Notes under the pieces: model-generated
Database searches by the model: none
Told to the model about the DNA's origin: nothing
What the model saw: the letters and a program-made list of their open reading frames with translations, nothing else
Program-made: the position numbers and the translations under genes
From: Pedobacter kyungheensis
Lineage (GTDB): Bacteria; Bacteroidota; Bacteroidia; Sphingobacteriales; Sphingobacteriaceae
Reading direction: 5' to 3'
NCBI RefSeq assembly: GCF_000812965.1
Contig: NZ_JSYN01000016.1
Coordinates: forward strand, 81,371 to 145,370
DNA length: 64,000 nucleotides
Part shown: positions 8,408 through 15,722 of the stretch, piece after piece
Numbering within the stretch: position 1 is the first letter of the stretch
How the letters are laid out: each line of letters opens with the position of its first letter

Positions 8408-9787
8408 TTAATTGATCTTAGTATAGTAAATATTTAGTTTTACCTTATTCGTAGTATTGGTGGTTGCGCCAAGTACCGACCTTTCTGCGTTAATAGCAGT
8501 TGGTACTACCTGGAAAGCATCTAAGCCAGTTGGTGCAATGAAAGTACCGTAATCTTTTGCTATAGTTTTATCAATCAGGCCTTGTACATAATTGGTAACA
8601 ATAAAAATATACCTGTTTTTAAGCGAATCGTAATAGCCGCCAATTACTCCAGTATTTGTTGTGCTGTAATCAGGAGTTGTTGTAGGTTGGTTTGCAATAT
8701 CCCAACGGTATAGCGATAGGCGCTGAATTGGCGTAAACGGATAGGTATATGTTCCTGCGCTTAAATCAACTACTAGCTCAGCCTTATTTACAACAACTTT
8801 ACCGTATGTACTGGTAAACGCATCTAGCTGAGGAAAAGAGAGCTTTGTTTTAACGCCCGCCAAACCTTGCGTATAAGTTACGGTATAAGGCGAAGAAGAG
8901 CCGGCTGCCGGCGGATTTTTCAATTGTGTATCAACAGCTGTACCTGTATAGTCGTGTACAATTGTTGCAGCTGCAGCACTTGTAGTAGAAACAGGGAAGT
9001 TAACCGAGACAGTATCTACTCCACTTGTTGAGCTGGTTTTTTTGTATACCAGTTGCAGGTAAGAATTACCCAGGTTAATAAACGCAACACCTCCGGTACC
9101 AGTTGAAGTATTTTTGTTTACCTCAGCATATAAGCCTTTAAAATAATCAATAAATTTCGCATTGGTCGATGTACCTGTAGTAGGTAAGCTCAGGATCTGC
9201 GATTGAATAAACGCTTTATCTAATGGGATTCTGATTTGTGCTTTTACAGTTTGTAAAGTATCGGCTTTACCAATAACAACATTGGTAACTTTAATTGGCG
9301 TGTTTGGATACAATTTCTTTTTTACATTACCCAATAATTGCGCATTGTGCGCCTGAACGTCAGAACTTTTAAAAGTGGTAACCTTATTGGTTAACTGATA
9401 AACATCAACGCTGTATTGAGATAAAATGGTATCGCCATAAAATTTATTGGCAGTAGTGTCAATTCTTAAAACCAGAACGGCAGAGTCTAAAACCGGCGAA
9501 GTACCAAAATCATAGCTTAATTCTTTTGGTGTAACCGTCATGGCTATACTTGATTTGGTGGTGCCAAAAACAGGATCAACCATATATCCCAGTGGATAGC
9601 GCGTTAAGTTTTGGGTATTGGCAGCAGGTTCGGCTATTGTTTCCGATCTAACCTCGCTGGTTACCAGGGTACCGGTAATAGCCGTGCCAGGGTCAACATC
9701 TAAACCAACACCATCAGGGTTTTTGCACGATGCAAAAAGAAAAAGACCTATCAACAGGGTTAATAAGTCTTGTTTTGTAAATTTCAT
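8408..9787 (-). CDS. DUF4270 family lipoprotein
   Basis: A 459-residue secreted lipoprotein: hydrophobic signal (LLTLLIGLFLFAS) followed by C21 in a lipobox-like context, so it should be lipid-anchored at an outer-membrane face. The rest is Ser/Thr-rich and predicted beta, matching DUF4270, a Bacteroidota family of unknown function. Recognisable features include the opening CKNPDGVGLDVDP and the repeated LDSAVLVLRID and KAELVVDL strands. It starts 21 nt after the stop of the glycogen-synthase-like gene on the same strand, so the two are probably cotranscribed. Its function is not assigned. Confidence 0.85.
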   Translation of the reverse strand: MKFTKQDLLTLLIGLFLFASCKNPDGVGLDVDPGTAITGTLVTSEVRSETIAEPAANTQNLTRYPLGYMVDPVFGTTKSSIAMTVTPKELSYDFGTSPVLDSAVLVLRIDTTANKFYGDTILSQYSVDVYQLTNKVTTFKSSDVQAHNAQLLGNVKKKLYPNTPIKVTNVVIGKADTLQTVKAQIRIPLDKAFIQSQILSLPTTGTSTNAKFIDYFKGLYAEVNKNTSTGTGGVAFINLGNSYLQLVYKKTSSTSGVDTVSVNFPVSTTSAAAATIVHDYTGTAVDTQLKNPPAAGSSSPYTVTYTQGLAGVKTKLSFPQLDAFTSTYGKVVVNKAELVVDLSAGTYTYPFTPIQRLSLYRWDIANQPTTTPDYSTTNTGVIGGYYDSLKNRYIFIVTNYVQGLIDKTIAKDYGTFIAPTGLDAFQVVPTAINAERSVLGATTNTTNKVKLNIYYTKIN

Positions 9788-9808
9788 ATTTAAAATAATA
9801 ATACCTAA

Positions 9809-10639
9809 TTAAGCAAGTGAAACCAATTCATCATTTGAAATTTCTTCATAAAAAGTATAGAAGTTTTCAAAATTCTCGGTTAAGTTAAATGCTAATGTTG
9901 GCTTATTTGAATCTTTAACAAATTTTAACAAAGCAGCATCCAGGTTTTCGTCGCCTAAAACCACTGCGTCTGAATGCGTTACTGCACCAACATGCATGCT
10001 GTTGCAATCTGCCGGAATGAAAGCTTTGGTATCATCTTCTGTCATGTTGGCCATTACTGCTTTTTTAGCGAACTTATCGTTTAGTTTTTCAGTAAAGCCA
10101 TCCTCATAAATAGAATATACTACTTTCGAGTTTTTAAAAGTAGGGTCGTTTTTGTAAGTTGTTTTAATGTAAGCAGGTACCAACGAGCTCATCCAGCCGT
10201 GGCAGTGAACGATATCTGGAGCCCAGCCTAATTTTTTTACCGTTTCTAATGCACCTTTACAGAAGAAAATGGTACGCTCATCATTGTCGTCGAAGAATTT
10301 TCCGCTCGCATCTCTAAATACTTGCTTGCGTTGAAAATATTCTTCATTGTCTAAGAAATAAACCTGCATACGCGCAGCTGGGATGGAAGCTACTTTAATA
10401 ATTAACGGGTTATCGTTGTCATCGATGATGATGTTCATTCCCGATAAGCGGATTACTTCGTGTAAACGATTTCTTCTTTCATTAATGTTACCGAATTTAG
10501 GCATCAAGATGCGGATTTCGAATCCTTTTTCTTGCATTGCTTGAGGTAATTGGCGTGTAATTTCAGAAATTTTAGTAAGCTCGAGGAAAGGCGACATCTC
10601 GTGTGTAACAATCAGCAGCTTCGTTTTTGCCATCTCCAT
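9809..10639 (-). CDS. Glycogen/starch synthase-like protein, GT5 N-terminal domain only
   Basis: A 276-residue protein matching only the N-terminal (glucosyl-acceptor) Rossmann domain of GT5 glycogen synthases: it opens KLLIVTHEMSPFLELTKISE, where full enzymes have a K-T/S-GGL-AD motif, and contains APDIVHCHGWMSSLVPAYI. The C-terminal ADP-glucose-binding domain is absent, so full synthase activity is doubtful; full GlgA is near 480 residues. The K-x-GGL substrate lysine motif is also not conserved (LTKISE). The length looks natural rather than truncated by mutation, since the frame is intact and such short forms occur in this phylum. The start could be M1 or M3. It is divergent from panC. Confidence 0.75.
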   Translation of the reverse strand: MEMAKTKLLIVTHEMSPFLELTKISEITRQLPQAMQEKGFEIRILMPKFGNINERRNRLHEVIRLSGMNIIIDDNDNPLIIKVASIPAARMQVYFLDNEEYFQRKQVFRDASGKFFDDNDERTIFFCKGALETVKKLGWAPDIVHCHGWMSSLVPAYIKTTYKNDPTFKNSKVVYSIYEDGFTEKLNDKFAKKAVMANMTEDDTKAFIPADCNSMHVGAVTHSDAVVLGDENLDAALLKFVKDSNKPTLAFNLTENFENFYTFYEEISNDELVSLA

Positions 10640-10680
10640 ATTCTAAGAAAATATTAAGTTAAATAAAAGATAATGAGCTG

Positions 10681-10711
10681 CAAAGGTAAGCATAATAATA
10701 CTATTTATCAA
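10681..10711 (-). promoter_or_regulatory. Promoter for the GT5-like/DUF4270 operon
   Basis: The minus strand carries TACCTTTG (10681-10688), matching TAnnTTTG, with TTGA (10708-10711) exactly 19 nt upstream in the -33 position. Expected start is near 10675, about 35 nt before the ATG. Confidence 0.55.
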
Positions 10712-10773
10712 TATCGCAAGCATTTGTTTGGTTTCGTTTAGATTAATTTACACCTTTACGGCTTTAATTTAGA

Positions 10774-11628
10774 TTGTCCGAATTGGAAATATTTAAAACA
10801 AAGGCAGCCCTTAAAGCATTCTTAAAACCTTTAAAGGCTTCAGGCAAAAAAATAGCACTCGTGCCTACCATGGGCGCGCTGCATAATGGCCATATATCAC
10901 TAATCAAAGTGGCCCAGCAAAATGCCGATATCATTATCTGCAGCATTTTTGTTAACCCAACACAGTTTACCGATCCGAAGGATCTGGAAAAATACCCGCG
11001 ACCAATTGAACACGATCTGGCCATGCTCCAGGATGCTGGTTGCAACGGCGTTTTTATGCCCAATGTAGAAGAGATGTATCCGGCAGGTGCCGACGAAAAA
11101 TGGCATATCGATTTAGGTAATGCTGAATTTCTGCTGGAAGGTGCTTTCAGGAAAGGACACTATCAGGGCGTAACCCAGATTGTTAAAAAGCTTTTTGATG
11201 CCGTTGAGCCTGACGTAGCCATGTTCGGGCAGAAAGATTTTCAGCAGGTACTGATGATTAAAAATATGCTTGCCCATTTTAACCTGCCCATTACCATTAT
11301 TACCTGCCCCATTATCAGAGAGGATGATGGTCTCGCCATGAGTAGCCGGAATATCCACCTAACTCCTGAAGATCGCAAGCACTCGCTCGTGTTGAGCAAA
11401 TCGCTTCAGTTTGTGGTTGATCATTTTGACGAATACACCTTGGCCGAACTCGAAACCAAAGCAAAAGCATTGTATGATGGGATTGATGGTGTAGCGCTCG
11501 ATTATTTTACCATTGCCAATGGCGATACATTAGAACCGGCTAAAACCAAAGCAGAAGATAACCTCGTGGCTTTAGTTGCCGCAAAAGTAGGTTCAACCAG
11601 GTTGATTGATAATATGATTATAAAGTAG
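10774..11628 (+). CDS. panC: Pantothenate synthetase (pantoate-beta-alanine ligase)
   Basis: ATP-dependent ligase joining pantoate and beta-alanine in vitamin B5/CoA synthesis. The 284 residues contain the nucleotidylyl-transferase motif PTMGALHNGH (31-40), VNPTQF, and the KMSKS-equivalent AMSSRN near residue 190. The only start giving a full N-terminus is TTG at 10774 (MSELEIF); the next Met is already inside the catalytic motif, so a non-ATG start is required. It is followed by panD after 98 nt, so the last two pantothenate steps are adjacent. Confidence 0.95.
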   Translation: MSELEIFKTKAALKAFLKPLKASGKKIALVPTMGALHNGHISLIKVAQQNADIIICSIFVNPTQFTDPKDLEKYPRPIEHDLAMLQDAGCNGVFMPNVEEMYPAGADEKWHIDLGNAEFLLEGAFRKGHYQGVTQIVKKLFDAVEPDVAMFGQKDFQQVLMIKNMLAHFNLPITIITCPIIREDDGLAMSSRNIHLTPEDRKHSLVLSKSLQFVVDHFDEYTLAELETKAKALYDGIDGVALDYFTIANGDTLEPAKTKAEDNLVALVAAKVGSTRLIDNMIIK

Positions 11629-11726
11629 TATCAGGATTAAAGTATCAGGTAAAGATTTTGAGTTAAGCTTTCCTGAAACTCCAAACTGATGACACAAAAC
11701 TCCAAACTGATTACTAACTTTGCCGA

Positions 11727-12077
11727 ATGGTTATCACAATATTAAAATCGAAAATACACCGTGTTAGGGTAACACAAGCCGAATTAAATTATGTAGGCAG
11801 TATTACGATAGATGAAGATTTGATGGATGCAGCTAACATTATTGCTAATGAAAAGGTGCAGATTGTAAATAATAATAATGGTGCCCGTTTCGAAACTTAT
11901 GTTATAAAAGGCGAGCGTGGTACCGGAACCATCTGTTTAAACGGTGCAACAGCACGTTTGGCGCAGCTTGGCGATATTCTTATCATCATGTCATACGGCT
12001 CATTGCCCATAGAAGAAGCTAAAAAATATAACCCGATATTGGTTTTCCCTGACGATAACAATCATTTGCTAAAATAA
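11727..12077 (+). CDS. panD: Aspartate 1-decarboxylase proenzyme
   Basis: Pyruvoyl-dependent enzyme making beta-alanine from aspartate, the substrate for PanC next door. The 116 residues include the self-cleavage site Gly24-Ser25 in YVGSITID and the conserved Y22, plus [12 protein letters not shown] and [19 protein letters not shown] box (11715-11722) ends 4 nt before the ATG; if it is the -7 element the mRNA is leaderless. A 15-bp direct repeat (11676-11690 and 11697-11711) lies just upstream. The downstream flippase-like gene starts 4 nt after the stop. Confidence 0.97.
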   Translation: MVITILKSKIHRVRVTQAELNYVGSITIDEDLMDAANIIANEKVQIVNNNNGARFETYVIKGERGTGTICLNGATARLAQLGDILIIMSYGSLPIEEAKKYNPILVFPDDNNHLLK

Positions 12078-12081
12078 TTTT

Positions 12082-13065
12082 GTGACCCTTGACCTTAAAA
12101 CAGCGCTAAAATATCTCATCCTGTTTTTAATAGGAGTGGGGGTTTTATATTTAGCGTTCAAGGGGCAGGATTTAGGAAAAATCTGGGAAGAAATAAAAGG
12201 AGCTGATTTCTTTTGGGTAATCGCTTCTTGCTTAGCTGTATGGATTGCCCATGTGTTGCGGGCATTACGCTGGCAAATGCTTTACCGTTCTATTCACTAT
12301 CAAGTTGGTTTCTGGAATGCCTATCACGCCGTAATTATTGGGTATCTGGCCAATCTGGCTTTACCCCGTTTTGGCGAAATTGGCCGCTGCTCGGTAATTA
12401 ACAGGGCCGAAAAAGTGCCGATGTTTGCTGCCATAGGCACCGTAATTACCGAAAGGCTTTTTGATGTACTGGTGCTTTTTAGTACCGGACTGGCCATGCT
12501 TGTTTTTCAGTATGATATCGTTTCTGATTTTCTTTACCATACCATTTACCTCAATGTAGTTAATAAGCTATCTACTTTAAATTATTTCTGGCTGGCTAGT
12601 TTTGGGCTGGTTGCTTTGCTTTTAATCTTTCTTGGAGCCTATTACCTCAAACAAAAACTTAGTAAAAAGATGCTGCGGGTGTTTGTAAACCTGCGCGAAG
12701 GCTTTGGCTCTTATGGTAAACTGCAGCAAAAAGGCTTGTTTCTAACCTATACATTTGCTATCTGGTTCTTTTATTGTTTGTCGGTTTATCTCGCTTTTTT
12801 GGCTATTTCGGCCACTGCGCAGCTACCATATCAGGCGGCATTTACAGCTATTGTTTTTTCGGGCTTTGCCATGGCTGCACCGGTTCAGGGTGGTATTGGT
12901 GTTTTCCATTGGATGGTTGCACAATCGCTTGTGCTGTATGGCGTCTCGTTTAAAGATGGATTGGCTTATGCTACCATTATCCATTCGGCACAAGTGTTAA
13001 TAATTCTGATACTGGGAAGCTTAAGTTTATTTGTGATCTTAACGAAGCGGACAAACCGAAAATAA
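12082..13065 (+). CDS. Lysylphosphatidylglycerol synthase/flippase-like membrane protein (UPF0104 type)
   Basis: A 327-residue polytopic inner-membrane protein with about eight hydrophobic segments. It matches the integral-membrane domain found in AglD/YbhN/MprF (UPF0104), for example RALRWQMLYR, NLALPRFGEIGRCSVINR and APVQGGIGVFHWM. Proteins of this type are thought to flip or handle lipids; the substrate here is unknown, and no aminoacyl-transferase domain is attached. The start is GTG at 12082, only 4 nt after the panD stop, implying translational coupling in a panC-panD operon. Function in pantothenate synthesis is not implied. Confidence 0.85.
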   Translation: MTLDLKTALKYLILFLIGVGVLYLAFKGQDLGKIWEEIKGADFFWVIASCLAVWIAHVLRALRWQMLYRSIHYQVGFWNAYHAVIIGYLANLALPRFGEIGRCSVINRAEKVPMFAAIGTVITERLFDVLVLFSTGLAMLVFQYDIVSDFLYHTIYLNVVNKLSTLNYFWLASFGLVALLLIFLGAYYLKQKLSKKMLRVFVNLREGFGSYGKLQQKGLFLTYTFAIWFFYCLSVYLAFLAISATAQLPYQAAFTAIVFSGFAMAAPVQGGIGVFHWMVAQSLVLYGVSFKDGLAYATIIHSAQVLIILILGSLSLFVILTKRTNRK

Positions 13066-13139
13066 AATGCTATGCAGCCATAGTATTTCTAATCTATAAA
13101 TCATACATTTGATTTACTAACCTTTTATACATAATTGTT

Positions 13140-14279
13140 ATGCATTTTGAATTAAGTGAAGAACAGATCATGATACAGCAGGCTGCGCGCGATTTTGCCC
13201 AGCATGAACTAAAACCAGGCGTTATTGAAAGAGATGAACATCAAAAATTTCCGGCCGAGCAGGTTAAGCAATTAGGCGAACTCGGCTTTCTGGGGATGAT
13301 GGTCGATCCGAAGTACAATGGTAGTGGTTTAGACGCTATTTCTTATGTTTTGGTAATGGAAGAGCTGTCTAAAATAGATGCCTCTGCTTCTGTTGTCGTA
13401 TCCGTAAACAACTCGCTGGTATGTTATGGCCTTGAGGCTTATGGAAGTGAGGCGCAAAAGGAGAAATATTTGAAACCCCTGGCTGCCGGCGAGCAAATCG
13501 GGGCTTTCTGTTTGTCTGAACCCGAAGCTGGATCTGATGCCACTTCGCAGCGCACTACAGCCGAAGATAAAGGCGATTATTATTTGCTTAACGGTACCAA
13601 AAACTGGATTACCAACGGCAGTACCGCAACAACTTATCTGGTTATTGCACAAACGCACCCTGAATTAAAGCATAAAGGGATAAATGCCTTTATTGTTGAA
13701 AAGGGAATGGAAGGTTTTACCGTTGGACCAAAAGAAAATAAACTGGGCATCAGGGGCTCTGATACGCACTCACTAATGTTTAACGACGTTAAAGTGCCTA
13801 AAGAAAACCGGATTGGTGAAGATGGATTCGGATTTAAGTTTGCCATGAAAACATTAGAAGGCGGGCGTATCGGTATTGCAGCCCAGGCTTTAGGTATTGC
13901 ACAAGGGGCTTTTGAACTGGCTACGCAATATGCTAAAGAACGTAAAACTTTCGGCAAACCAATTGCAGAACATCAGGCCATTGCCTTTAAACTGGCCGAT
14001 ATGGCTACGCAGATAGAGGCGGCACGCTTACTGGTGTACAAAGCCGCCTGGTTAAAAAGCCAGGGACTTCCATATACACAGGCCGGATCGATGGCCAAAT
14101 TGTATGCTTCGAAAGTGGCAATGGATGTAACCATAGAGGCCGTGCAGATACATGGTGGTTATGGTTTTGTAAAAGAATACCATGTAGAGCGTTTAATGCG
14201 CGATGCGAAAATTACCCAGATTTACGAAGGTACATCTGAAATACAGAAGATGGTGATCTCAAGAGAGGTAATCAGATAG
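13140..14279 (+). CDS. Acyl-CoA dehydrogenase (short-chain/butyryl type)
   Basis: FAD enzyme that oxidises acyl-CoA to enoyl-CoA, passing electrons to ETF. The 379 residues span the N-terminal helical, middle beta and C-terminal helical domains. Signatures are AFCLSEPEAGSDATS and the C-terminal GGYGFVKEYHVERLMRDAK; the catalytic base is Glu363 in IYEGTSEIQ. The Glu position is that of short-chain/butyryl-CoA dehydrogenases; chain-length specificity cannot be read with certainty. TACATTTG at 13104-13111, 28 nt upstream of the ATG, is a likely -7 box. It converges on the small membrane-protein gene at 14340. Confidence 0.93.
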   Translation: MHFELSEEQIMIQQAARDFAQHELKPGVIERDEHQKFPAEQVKQLGELGFLGMMVDPKYNGSGLDAISYVLVMEELSKIDASASVVVSVNNSLVCYGLEAYGSEAQKEKYLKPLAAGEQIGAFCLSEPEAGSDATSQRTTAEDKGDYYLLNGTKNWITNGSTATTYLVIAQTHPELKHKGINAFIVEKGMEGFTVGPKENKLGIRGSDTHSLMFNDVKVPKENRIGEDGFGFKFAMKTLEGGRIGIAAQALGIAQGAFELATQYAKERKTFGKPIAEHQAIAFKLADMATQIEAARLLVYKAAWLKSQGLPYTQAGSMAKLYASKVAMDVTIEAVQIHGGYGFVKEYHVERLMRDAKITQIYEGTSEIQKMVISREVIR

Positions 14280-14297
14280 TTTACAGTTTGCAGTTAT

Positions 14298-14330
14298 CAG
14301 TTGGCAGTTTGAATTGGAAACTGCCAACTG
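14298..14330. repeat. 13-bp inverted repeat between convergent genes
   Basis: CAGTTGGCAGTTT (14298-14310) and its exact complement (14318-14330) around a 7-nt loop. No T-run follows in either direction, so it is not a typical intrinsic terminator. Similar cagtt/tgcag sequence is scattered in other gaps (for example 32955-32975 and 53097-53160), which suggests a dispersed repeat. Confidence 0.6.
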
Positions 14331-14339
14331 AAAGCTGGA

Positions 14340-14684
14340 CTATTCCTTTTCTCCTGCAATAGCATTAAAAATCGCTTTCAATAAAGCTACAATAATGGCC
14401 AGAAAGGCTGCAGAGATAAATCCTGAGGTACTAAAAGAAGTCATCATATTATCAACCAGTAATACCATTAACACGGTGATGATAAATGAAACCAAACCCA
14501 GGGTAAGGAAATTAATGGGAAAGGTTAGCAGCCTTAATATAAAACCAATGGTAGCGTTGGCCAGGGCAATTAAAATGGAAGCAATAATTGCACTGCCATA
14601 GCCATCAATATGTACACCCGGTACTAATCTGGCGCCGATAAAAAAGGCCAGTCCTGTTAAAAGGATTTCGATGATAAATCTCAT
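14340..14684 (-). CDS. Phage-holin-family (four-TM) small membrane protein
   Basis: A 114-residue protein made almost entirely of four hydrophobic helices: the N-terminal IIEILLTGLAFFIGARLVPGVHIDGYGSAI, two central segments (ALANATIGFILRLLTFPINFLTLGL and FIITVLMVLLVDNMM), and a C-terminal AAFLAIIVALLKAIFNAI. The pattern, with the internal G-x-x-L-R-x-x-T-x-P-x-N-x-x-T-x-G-L signature, matches the family named mycobacterial four-TM phage holin. In chromosomes these are widespread membrane proteins of unknown role, and no phage genes are nearby. It is divergent from the lipoprotein gene with only 18 nt between the start codons. Confidence 0.85.
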   Translation of the reverse strand: MRFIIEILLTGLAFFIGARLVPGVHIDGYGSAIIASILIALANATIGFILRLLTFPINFLTLGLVSFIITVLMVLLVDNMMTSFSTSGFISAAFLAIIVALLKAIFNAIAGEKE

Positions 14685-14699
14685 AATTGTTTATTTTTG
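14666..14699 (+). promoter_or_regulatory. Promoter abutting the lipoprotein start codon
   Basis: TATTTTTG (14692-14699) matches TAnnTTTG and ends 3 nt before the ATG at 14703; TTTC (14666-14669) lies 22 nt upstream. It implies a leaderless mRNA, and overlaps the start of the divergent gene. Confidence 0.5.
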
Positions 14700-14702
14700 T
14701 GA

Positions 14703-15134
14703 ATGTTAAAATGCTTTTCTAAATACTCAGCCTTGCTTATTGTTGTGCTTTTGGCAATTTCCTGTTCAAATACAAACAACAGGCCAATTATTCAGTTTTC
14801 TGGCGACAGTACCTCAATAATAATTAAAAATATTGATGAGGCCAGTCTTTTGCAGGTTAAAAATGCCTATAAAGCCAATGCTGATACGGTTAATATGGTT
14901 ACAGTATTGCTTAAACCCGGTGAGCTGGATAGTTTACAAGATGAACTCGAAGTACCAGGAAAGATTAGCATTGCCGGCGATTCATTGGTTTTTAATCCCG
15001 ATAGCCCGTTTGTGAAAGGTAAAAGCTATGTGGTAGAAAGTTATATCGGCGTAAAATTTGCCACGGTAGGTAATTTGATCACGGGAACAGCAAAACAGAA
15101 CTTACAAGCACAGCGACAAACACTTAAGCGGTAA
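14703..15134 (+). CDS. Hypothetical lipoprotein
   Basis: A 143-residue predicted lipoprotein: signal sequence LLIVVLLAISC with lipobox cysteine at C21, then a polar N-terminal stretch. The mature part of about 120 residues is predicted mixed alpha/beta and contains SIIIKNIDEASLLQVKNAY and a region of extended strands near FVKGKSYVVESYIGVKFATV. I do not recognise a family. It sits between a four-TM membrane protein on the opposite strand and the rimP operon. A TAnnTTTG box ends 3 nt before its ATG, so its mRNA is probably leaderless. Confidence 0.7.
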   Translation: MLKCFSKYSALLIVVLLAISCSNTNNRPIIQFSGDSTSIIIKNIDEASLLQVKNAYKANADTVNMVTVLLKPGELDSLQDELEVPGKISIAGDSLVFNPDSPFVKGKSYVVESYIGVKFATVGNLITGTAKQNLQAQRQTLKR

Positions 15135-15161
15135 TAATCAGCATAATAATTGGTGCAGGTG

Positions 15162-15192
15162 TTTGATTTTGTCTAAAAAATTACTACATTTG
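15162..15192 (+). promoter_or_regulatory. Promoter of the rimP-nusA-infB operon
   Basis: TTTG (15162-15165), exactly 19 nt, then TACATTTG (15185-15192): a perfect match to the Bacteroidota -33/-7 consensus. The start is expected near 15198, giving a leader of about 58 nt before the rimP ATG. Confidence 0.8.
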
Positions 15193-15213
15193 CATCGTAA
15201 TCGAAGAAAAGAG

Positions 15214-15236
15214 AAGGGGACAGTGTCCCCTTTTTC
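15214..15236 (+). terminator. Terminator-like hairpin in the rimP leader (possible attenuator)
   Basis: AAGGGGAC (15214-15221), loop AGT, GTCCCCTT (15225-15232), then TTT and C: an intrinsic-terminator shape located between the operon promoter and the rimP ATG at 15256. It may terminate part of transcription or be a NusA-responsive site. NusA autoregulation of its operon is known in Escherichia coli, but that it applies here is inference. Confidence 0.55.
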
Positions 15237-15255
15237 TATGAAATCAGGTTAAAAT

Positions 15256-15720
15256 ATGCAGGTAGAAAAGAGAGTTGCAGCCCTCGTAGAGGAAAAAATT
15301 GCAGATCGGCCGGAGTTATTTCTGGTTGATGTGAAAATGTTGCCAAACAATAAATTAATTATCCATGTTGATGGCGACGAAGGTATTAGTATCCAGGATT
15401 GTGTGGCCATTAGCAGGCATGTTGGTTTTCATCTCGAAGAAGAAAATGCAATTGAACAGGCTTATAACCTGGAAGTTTCTTCGCCGGGAGTTGGTGAGCC
15501 TTTAAAGCTTGTTCGCCAATACAGCAAAAATGTAGGTCGTACTTTAAGCGTTAAGCTAAAAGATGGCTTAAAAAAAGAAGGTAAACTGCTATCAGTTACA
15601 GAAAATGATTTGCTGATTGAAGAATCGGTAAAAGAAAAAGGGAAAAAGGCGGTAGCGGTTCAAACAACTGTTCCGTTTAATGATATATTAGAAACAAGTG
15701 TGTTAATTTCATTTAAGTAA
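15256..15720 (+). CDS. rimP: Ribosome maturation factor RimP
   Basis: Assembly factor for the 30S subunit. The 154 residues have the two-domain layout of the family: an N-terminal alpha/beta domain (starting KRVAALVEEKIADRP; contains LIIHVDGDEGISIQDCVAISRHVGFHLEE and the YNLEVSSPGVGEPL signature) and a C-terminal Sm-like barrel (about residues 85-150). It is the first gene of the conserved rimP-nusA-infB operon; nusA starts 2 nt after its stop. Confidence 0.95.
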   Translation: MQVEKRVAALVEEKIADRPELFLVDVKMLPNNKLIIHVDGDEGISIQDCVAISRHVGFHLEEENAIEQAYNLEVSSPGVGEPLKLVRQYSKNVGRTLSVKLKDGLKKEGKLLSVTENDLLIEESVKEKGKKAVAVQTTVPFNDILETSVLISFK

Positions 15721-15722
15721 GA

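Noticed and set aside
14340..14684. Prophage remnant suggested by the holin family name
   Set aside because: No other phage gene, integrase or attachment site is seen nearby; the family is common in chromosomes.
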